Made by a program: the position numbers and the translations under genes. The notes under the pieces were generated by a model. That model saw only the letters and a list, made by a program, of their open reading frames with translations, did not search any database and was not told the origin of the DNA. Below, piece by piece: positions 59,177-64,000 of a stretch of 64,000 nt of DNA. The stretch is from positions 2,480,001 through 2,544,000 of the forward strand of contig NZ_JADBEM010000001.1 in the NCBI RefSeq assembly GCF_014873875.1, in the 5' to 3' direction. The DNA comes from Actinopolymorpha pittospori. GTDB lineage: Bacteria; Actinomycetota; Actinomycetes; Propionibacteriales; Actinopolymorphaceae. Within the stretch, counting starts at the first letter, position 1. Each line of letters opens with the position of its first letter.

Positions 59177-59431
59177 ATGGACCGCTGGGTGGAGCACCAT
59201 CGATTTGTGCCTACACCAGCAATGCAGCCCGATGCTCCCAGTCTGTGCTTCGTCTGCGGGGTCGAGTTCGGCTATCAGGATGCCACCCTGGAGGCCGTTC
59301 ACAGGTCGAGGGAAAGGTGGCGGCTACAGGGCTACACCTGGCACGACGAGCGCATGCGGCCAACTGTCTGGGGCCCGGAGGCCCAAGCTCAGCCGGCTGC
59401 CGCGCCGCGCGAGGTGATGCGCGCCCCCTGA
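59177..59431 (+). CDS. Small CxxC protein, 84 aa
   Basis: MDRWVEHHRFVPTPAMQPDA, PSLCFVCGVEFGYQDATLEA, VHRSRERWRLQGYTWHDERM, RPTVWGPEAQ. One CxxC knuckle is visible. A fragment at 44395-44595 is a close paralog. The start is uncertain (ATG 59177 or ATG 59222). No family is recognised. Confidence 0.45.
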   Translation: MDRWVEHHRFVPTPAMQPDAPSLCFVCGVEFGYQDATLEAVHRSRERWRLQGYTWHDERMRPTVWGPEAQAQPAAAPREVMRAP

Positions 59432-59560
59432 CACCAACGACCGGCACCGCCAGCCGATGGTAAGCACCAGGACCGACGACCAGCGGAGCGCAGACGAGCA
59501 GGTCGCGATCGAGTTGCCTGCCTCTACGGATCTAGAGGTCGGCCGGTTCCGGCGCGTCGT

Positions 59561-59672
59561 CGTGCAACTCGCGTGCAATTAGGCACGGCCCTCGGCGGTC
59601 ATGAACGGTCTGTCAGGAGTAGCCGCCAGGCGAGACGGGAGGCGCGACCAGGGGTCCGCGTCAGCCTTCCAA
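59561..59672 (+). repeat. Attachment-like module with tRNA-Gly(UCC)-type core, copy 3
   Basis: CGTGCAA at 59561 and 59572 (11-bp period), GGTCATGAACGGTCTGTCAG, then CAGCCTTCCAATCTC with loop CTTCCAA at 59666-59672, 105 bases from the first repeat. The 3' half of the stem is lost. The gene at 59726 ends 53 bases further. Confidence 0.6.
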
Positions 59673-59725
59673 TCTCATCCTTCCGTGGCGAGCTTGCAGG
59701 GCGTCTGCCACCGTCCGGTGATTGA

Positions 59726-60241
59726 TCAGACGCAGGCCTGGCCGCGGTCGAGAACGGCGGCGAGATCGTCGAGGGTCGTGGCGAACTCCGCGACCTCCAT
59801 GTCGATCTCGAAGACTGTTCCCGCATGTTCGGGATGCTTCACCAGGTGCTCTTCACGCCAGAACTGGAACGTGATCGCCAGGCGCGTCCCTTGGCGAAAA
59901 CCGAGGGCCGAGATGTTGTCGGTCGTGGGTCCCCACTGGAGGATCCAGAACTCCTCGCGCAGCCCGTCGTCCTCCTCCGGGTCGATCGCGAACCCGGCGA
60001 GCAGCCGCCGATGCGTGGCTGCGACAGGTAGGCCGGCGAAGGGCGGAGGCGAGCCCTGGCCGGACCGCACCCAGGCAGCGGTGTCGCTCACAGAGCTGCG
60101 GAACTGGCGGACGAAGACCGTGTTGTCGTCACAGGTCAACCACTGATCGGCGGCCCACAGGTCTACTCGACACAGGTTCGGACTGACCCAGTCGCCGATC
60201 TCGGCGGCGAACTTGTGCTTGTCCCCCAGCAATGCCTCCAC
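59726..60241 (-). CDS. Hypothetical protein, paralog of the gene at 24301, 171 aa
   Basis: VEALLGDKHKFAAEIGDWVS, CRVDLWAADQWLTCDDNTVF, VRQFRSSVSDTAAWVRSGQG, THRRLLAGF, AITFQFWREEHLVKHPEHAG, TVFEIDMEVAEFATTLDDLA. Similarity to the 24301 protein begins at the GTG chosen as start (60241). Both genes converge on an att-like core. Probably immunity-like; unknown function. Confidence 0.65.
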   Translation of the reverse strand: MEALLGDKHKFAAEIGDWVSPNLCRVDLWAADQWLTCDDNTVFVRQFRSSVSDTAAWVRSGQGSPPPFAGLPVAATHRRLLAGFAIDPEEDDGLREEFWILQWGPTTDNISALGFRQGTRLAITFQFWREEHLVKHPEHAGTVFEIDMEVAEFATTLDDLAAVLDRGQACV

Positions 60242-60302
60242 TCGGGCAGCGTGGCAGAAGCAATGTCGAGGGCACAACCAGGGCCACGCACAGCGTCGGG
60301 CC

Positions 60303-60444
60303 TGCTAACGCCGTTGCCTAACACAAGACCTGGACAACCATGGACGGCGATCGCTCGCGCGGGCCGCTCACACCCTGGATGCTCGCGCAATATGGACGAT
60401 CATGGACCGGGCTGGCAGGTCGTCGGCCTGCTTGTAATCGGGTG
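60303..60444 (+). repeat. Attachment-like module with Thr(UGU) core, copy 3
   Basis: TGCTAAC at 60303 with a degenerate TGCCTAAC partner, then GGACGATCATGG, then CTTGTAATCGGGTG at 60431-60444, 128 bases from the first repeat. Closely related to 17539-17680 and 27258-27398. Confidence 0.55.
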
Positions 60445-60487
60445 ACTGCTGAACCGATCTCTCTTGAGGTCAAGAGCAACTGAGACC

Positions 60488-60595
60488 ATGACGTCCATGG
60501 CTACTGACCCGCCGCATTTGCGAGCTATCCCTGGGGCTGGTCCACTGTGGGATGACCCGTCCGAGGACCTGATCTTCGAGCTCTTCATCACGTCT
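60488..60595 (+). pseudogene. N-terminal fragment of an unknown gene cut by a hairpin repeat
   Basis: MTSMATDPPHLRAIPGAGPL, WDDPSEDLIFELF looks like a genuine protein start. From ITSRSAGPGAW on the sequence is the hairpin repeat, so the native gene was truncated there. Confidence 0.4.
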
Positions 60596-60596
60596 C

Positions 60597-60790
60597 GCTC
60601 CGCGGGACCAGGTGCGTGGCTGGTGCCGGGCCGGAGGCGTTAGCCACCTCGCTTGGTCCGGGACCCTACGAGCGGCGGCCCACGGCGGGCGGTTACGGGC
60701 GGGCAGCCAGCTGCCCGCCTGCGCCGGGACAGGCTACGAGCCGCCACTCTCCCGGACCAAACGAGGACACCGGCCAAACCCTCCGGCCCG
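60597..60790 (+). repeat. Long-hairpin dispersed repeat, copy 3
   Basis: Outer arms TTGGTCCGGGA (60653-60663) and TCCCGGACCAA (60750-60760). A perfect 10-bp inner stem GGCGGGCAGC (60698-60707) and GCTGCCCGCC (60710-60719) has a CA loop. Ends CACCGGCCAAACC. Nearly identical in architecture to 10306-10497. Confidence 0.65.
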
Positions 60791-60849
60791 GCTGCGACAG
60801 CTGGCGCTTACACGTCGAGGCAATGGCCACTACCTGCGCGTGGGCGACG

Positions 60850-61218
60850 TTACTCGGCCTCGCCTTGGTTGTCTCTTGAGGCGAGTAGCCGGCGGAGTCG
60901 TTTGATTTCGGCGATCAGGCGGGGGATGTCTTGGCGGGCGTTCGCGATGAACAGGGCGTTTTCGTCCCAGCATTCGTCCGCGACGTCGACGTAACGGTGA
61001 GGGCCTTGGACGAGCGTTGCGGCCACGATCTCGCGGTGATCGAAGTCCGGCCATCGTTCACCGTGACCGCTGTCAGGGACAGTGCTGATGGCCACGAGGT
61101 TCATAGCTAGGTCGTCATCGAGAGCGCGGACGAACCATGGCCCCGGAGTTGCAGCCTCGGCGAGTTCTTCGATCGCGGTCAGTTCCTCATCGGTCAGCGG
61201 CTCAGGAGTGGTCATCAT
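60850..61218 (-). CDS. Hypothetical phage-like small protein, 122 aa
   Basis: MMTTPEPLTDEELTAIEELA, EAATPGPWFVRALDDDLAMN, HREIVAATLVQGPHRYVDVA, WDENALFIANARQDIPRLIA, EIKRLRRLLAS. The TPGPW...ALFIANARQDIP.LIAEIKRL layout is that of the ead/Ea22-like proteins common in phages and mobile elements, of unknown role. The C-terminal helix looks like a short coiled coil. ATG 61218 or 61215. Confidence 0.7.
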   Translation of the reverse strand: MMTTPEPLTDEELTAIEELAEAATPGPWFVRALDDDLAMNLVAISTVPDSGHGERWPDFDHREIVAATLVQGPHRYVDVADECWDENALFIANARQDIPRLIAEIKRLRRLLASRDNQGEAE

Positions 61219-61504
61219 CAGGCTCCCGCTCCTCACGTTCGACCATACGTCCCTCTTCGAAGCTGGCCCCGGTACGGACCCGTAGGACGAGCTACCGACC
61301 TGCCCAAGATCACCCGGAACCGTGCTGCACGAACCGTCACTTCGTCCATGCGGCCTGAAGTGTAGACGGCAAGCTGAGCCCGAAGCTGCTTCCCCAGCGC
61401 TGCTTCGTAATGCGTAGGTCCTGGGCGTGACTCCCACTGCCCGGTCCACCTGACACGGGGCTTGACCTGCTGAAACGCTGGGATGGGTTCGCTGCCCGCC
61501 GAGC

Positions 61505-61560
61505 CCGGACAGGCTACGGGCCCCCGGTCTCCCGGACCAAGCCGGGCCACCGGCCAACCG
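61505..61560 (+). repeat. Half copy of the long-hairpin repeat
   Basis: GGCTACGGGCCCCCGGTCTC, CCGGACCAAG and CCACCGGCCAACCG match the 3' arm and end of the repeats at 10306 and 60597. The 5' arm is absent. Confidence 0.5.
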
Positions 61561-61584
61561 CCGCCCCTTCGCGAGCAGTTGGAG

Positions 61585-61887
61585 CTAGATGACCGTGACT
61601 GCTGCAGCCATCAGGAAGGTAGCAGCCGATGACACCAACGCAACCGAGGCTGCGGCGGCCACACGCCGACTTCTCGAAGTTCCTCGGGCTGCCAGAATGG
61701 CCACGGCGATGACCCAGGGCGCGGCGGCGATGCAGAGGTCGATGGCGGTGGCTGCGGCGAAGCCCGTCCCGCCCTGTACTTGGTTGTAAACGAAAGTGGC
61801 CCAGATCGCGGACGCGTACACGCTGACCGCGACTGCGATGACCGTCAACGCAACGACTCCGACAGTCTTTGCACTCATCGCCATCAT
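61585..61887 (-). CDS. Small membrane protein, 100 aa
   Basis: Start MMAMSAKTVGVVALTVIAVA. Three hydrophobic segments: VGVVALTVIAVAVSVYASAI, TAIDLCIAAAPWVIAVAILA and VALVSSAATFLMAAAVTVI. Polar loops hold FVYNQVQGGTGF and RGTSRSRRV. GGAG lies close to the ATG. No family; located between a hairpin half-copy and a CGTGCAA repeat. Confidence 0.55.
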   Translation of the reverse strand: MMAMSAKTVGVVALTVIAVAVSVYASAIWATFVYNQVQGGTGFAAATAIDLCIAAAPWVIAVAILAARGTSRSRRVAAAASVALVSSAATFLMAAAVTVI

Positions 61888-62388
61888 CGTCTCCGCCTTG
61901 CGCATCTTCGGGAACCCAGGCGCATGGTCCCACCCCAGCGGCGAGCTCCGGTATGAGATCTTGCTGACAGGCGAGCTCCATCGGGCATCGCTTGTGGTTC
62001 GCTCGTGCAATTAGCGTGCTATTACCCCGCCTGAAGTTGGCCGCAGCCGGCCAACCCGGCGTTCCGATCCGGCCGGCAGCGTGTCGTGCGAGCTGTACCG
62101 TCCACACATGCTGCTGGTCCTGCTGACCATCGTCCTCATCGGCGTCGCCTACCAGCAGCAGGCTGGCGACTAGGCCAACCTCGGGCGGCAGGGCAGCGGC
62201 GAGAACTAGACGACGTCGCATTCCACCGACGTCGGGTGCGTGGTCCTGTGATCGGCTGCTCAGCGGAGATCTGGCGGGCGACTCTCAACACGCGCCCTGC
62301 GCCACTCGCGATAGGTCCGGCGCTCGGTGCCTTGCTGTCTTGTTGGCCTATGCCTACTGCGTGGGGATCCTCTCGCGATCCCTGACGG
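61888..62388. other. Stretch without a supported gene, with a CGTGCAA pair
   Basis: CGTGCAA at 62004 and CGTGCTA at 62015 (11-bp period) form another att-like pair; I see no clear tRNA core within 130 bases. Otherwise the frames look like shadows. Confidence 0.35.
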
Positions 62389-62684
62389 TGACCTTCGACG
62401 CGTCTGGGCCGGCATGCTCGGCCGGGAGGTCGTCGAGGACGCCGGTGGCGGCTCCTGCCCGGCGACGACACCCAGCTCAGCCTCCGGTCCGTCCCGAGCT
62501 GCTCGGAACAGGCGGGGGCGAACCGCGTGCACCTGACCAGCCCAGCCCTGCCGACCAGCAGCACACAGTGGCGACGGCGCTGAAGCTCGGCGGCGATCAC
62601 TTCGACGTCGGGCAGCGCCCCGAGGAGAAGCACGTCGTCCTGGCCGACCCTGAGGGCAACGAGTTCTGCGTGAAAGGGAACTGA
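62389..62684 (+). pseudogene. Glyoxalase/VOC-family protein, multiply frameshifted
   Basis: Pieces in three frames: VTFDA, WAGMLGREVVEDAGGG, then LLPGDDTQLSLRSVPSCSEQ, AGANRVHLTSPALP, then DQQHTVATALKLGGDHFDVG, QRPEEKHVVLADPEGNEFCV. The order and the ending LADPEGNEFCV are those of the actinomycete VOC/glyoxalase-like family. At least two shifts and a deletion near 62400 make it non-functional. Confidence 0.7.
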
Positions 62685-62702
62685 CCACAGCGCGGTCGGG
62701 TT

Positions 62703-62823
62703 GCCCAGGCACGGCGGCCTGCTGCCGGACCGCCTCCCTCCGCGTCCGGGTCGCCGCCTTCGTCCCACCACCAGTCGGATACTTCATCACCCAGGCACCG
62801 TAGAACCCATCGACCCAGAGCAC
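62703..62823 (-). pseudogene. N-terminal remnant, possibly of an IS630-type transposase
   Basis: The minus-strand frame reads MKYPTGGGTKAATRTRREAV, RQQAA, similar to the MRYPQGGG...RREKVR start of IS630-family transposases. It is followed by unrelated sequence. Assignment is weak. Confidence 0.3.
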
Positions 62824-63001
62824 GCGCCGACTGACGTCAGACAGTTAACCTCTGTAGCCAGCCGTCCAGGACCTATGTGGTGATCCCGGTGCCGGGGGTT
62901 CGGGGCAACAGGCCCGGTGGCACACGAGCCGCCGCCCAACCTCGCTGCGGTGCCTGACGAGGCCGTACCACTTCGCTTGTAGCGGCCAAATGGCCTGATC
63001 G

Positions 63002-63931
63002 TTAATTGAGTTCCTGTTCGACCTCGCGAAGCAAACGCCCCAATGCAATGCCAAACGTAGCACGGCCATTCTGGAGCAACTCGATCACTTCATCTGGCGA
63101 CGTGGCCTCGTAGACACTCTGGCCGTCACTCACAAGTGTAGTCTCCCGCAAGGCATTGGTTGGACGTTCCTTCAGATGCACGATCACCGTTCGGATCTGC
63201 GGCAAGGAAACGCCTGCGTCGAGGAGACGCTTGATTACCTTAAGGAGGAGCACGTCTCTGAAGCTGTACCGCGCGTGTTGAACGCTGGCACCCAGAGTCA
63301 CACTTGGTTCCACCAATCCTGTGTGCGCCCAATAATCCAGCTGCCGCTGAGTTATGCCAACTACCGCGGCCGTCGCCATCGCGTCGTAACTTATCGCATG
63401 CGCCGCTTGTGAAGTCCGCTTAGCGTTCCGATCGTCGCCCTCGTTCGACGCTGGGACGCCGCCCTCGTTTTGTTGCGCAGTCAACATGTCGAATGGTTGC
63501 GAGCCGCGCGACCAACGTCCTAGTCGCATCTCTATCTCGCGCCAGAGCTCGTCGAGGAGTTCCGTCTTCGCATCTCCTCTTTCAACTGAACTTCGGACTT
63601 CCTCAACTGCGACTTCAAGACCCTCGCGGACTCCCGCATCTCGCCCTGCGTCGAACGCCATGTCTATCTCATAGGTGGCATCCACCTTTGTGCCAGCAAC
63701 CTCAAAGCGAAGTGGTATACGACGCATCAGAGCCACAAGTATTAGCAGTCCACCAACGAGGACCAAGGCGGCAGTTCCAGCCTGATTGTCTCGCATAAAC
63801 GTCGAGACTACGCCTCCTCCGAGTACGAGCAGGCCCACTGCCCAGCACGCCAACACGCTGCCCTGAGACAGGCTGAGTGAAGTTACAAGGCGCGATGCCT
63901 CGCTGGCTGTCGTCCCTTCGTTATCCGGCAT
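63002..63931 (-). CDS. Membrane-anchored MerR-family (FtsR-like) protein, 309 aa
   Basis: Two N-terminal membrane segments (GSVLACWAVGLLVLGGGVVS and AGTAALVLVGGLLILVALM) are followed by a ~110-residue polar, partly coiled-coil region (GVREGLEVAVEEVRSSVERG). Then comes a MerR domain: AATAAVVGITQRQLDYWAHT, GLVEPSV, ARYSFRDVLLLKVIKRLLDA, GVSLPQIRTVIVHL, and a tail with LVSDGQSVYEATSPDEVIEL. The MerR half matches FtsR-type regulators, which are normally soluble. The codons are visibly less GC-rich than neighbouring genes, suggesting recent acquisition. The last 40 bases of the window show nothing. Confidence 0.75.
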   Translation of the reverse strand: MPDNEGTTASEASRLVTSLSLSQGSVLACWAVGLLVLGGGVVSTFMRDNQAGTAALVLVGGLLILVALMRRIPLRFEVAGTKVDATYEIDMAFDAGRDAGVREGLEVAVEEVRSSVERGDAKTELLDELWREIEMRLGRWSRGSQPFDMLTAQQNEGGVPASNEGDDRNAKRTSQAAHAISYDAMATAAVVGITQRQLDYWAHTGLVEPSVTLGASVQHARYSFRDVLLLKVIKRLLDAGVSLPQIRTVIVHLKERPTNALRETTLVSDGQSVYEATSPDEVIELLQNGRATFGIALGRLLREVEQELN

Positions 63932-64000
63932 CTGAGTACTGTAGCTACCGCGGTGCACAGCTTGAACCAGCCCTTGGTCGGCGCACCAGTCTGCCGAGCG

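Noticed and set aside
1..64000. Complete tRNA or rRNA genes
   Set aside because: Only 3' halves or anticodon arms of tRNAs are present; no acceptor-stem partner precedes any of them, and there is no rRNA-like sequence.
1..64000. CRISPR array
   Set aside because: Repeats are paired or dispersed, not regularly spaced with unique spacers; the tandem 25-mer at 56894 has no spacers, and there are no cas genes.
1..64000. Prophage or conjugative element
   Set aside because: No capsid, terminase, tail, relaxase, FtsK/TraB or type IV secretion genes were found; integrases are fragments only.

Overview
The window is GC-rich, dense with short genes on both strands, and uses many GTG starts. Protein families (IS701, ISAzo13, ISL3 and IS5 transposases, DUF6000, DUF2750, an FtsR-like MerR protein, a Tat lipoprotein solute-binding protein) point to an actinomycete chromosome. 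No genus can be fixed from the sequence. There is no rRNA, no complete tRNA gene, no CRISPR array and no core informational operon. This is an accessory, decaying region.

Layout. 1-4.5 kb: remnants of two tyrosine integrases, a tRNA-Lys 3'-half scar, a broken HAD phosphatase, a broken NUDIX gene and a tRNA-Phe 3'-half scar. 4.5-9 kb: GNAT protein, frameshifted alpha/beta hydrolase, GNAT-like acyltransferase (start site inside a nested hairpin), MFS transporter. 9-12 kb: dead IS256 and IS110. 12-17 kb: effector-binding-like protein, DinB, HIT, APH kinase, GIY-YIG gene split by IS5. 17-25 kb: IS701 copy 1, then small immunity-like or unknown genes. 25-33 kb: IS3, a small repeat protein, orphan solute-binding lipoprotein, IS5 copy 2. 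33-38 kb: lipoprotein, large secreted repeat protein, toxin remnant with immunity-like gene. 38-43 kb: IS701 copy 2 abutting an ISAzo13 element that carries a group II intron. 43-51 kb: toxin C-terminus plus SUKH immunity gene, DUF6000, nucleotidyltransferase, APH kinase, second tRNA-Phe scar. 52-64 kb: ISL3, DUF2750, tandem paralogs, peptidase S51, M48 protease, several dispersed repeats, and a membrane-anchored FtsR-like MerR protein.

The most striking feature is a recurring non-coding module. It is a pair of 6-9 bp direct repeats 11-12 bp apart, followed 104-128 bp later by the anticodon-loop sequence of a tRNA: Lys-UUU, Gly-UCC, Thr-CGU, Thr-UGU, Arg-CCU, Ala-UGC or Phe-GAA. In several cases a single small gene converges on the core with its 3' end only tens of bases away. 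I read these as attachment-site scars of tyrosine integrases, possibly a cassette-like way of collecting single genes. Superimposed are at least four families of intergenic repeats and six IS types. Many genes are frameshifted or truncated. Much of the intact cargo resembles orphan immunity genes of polymorphic toxin systems (SUKH, colicin-immunity-like, DUF6000, DUF2625, DUF2750, DUF4304).
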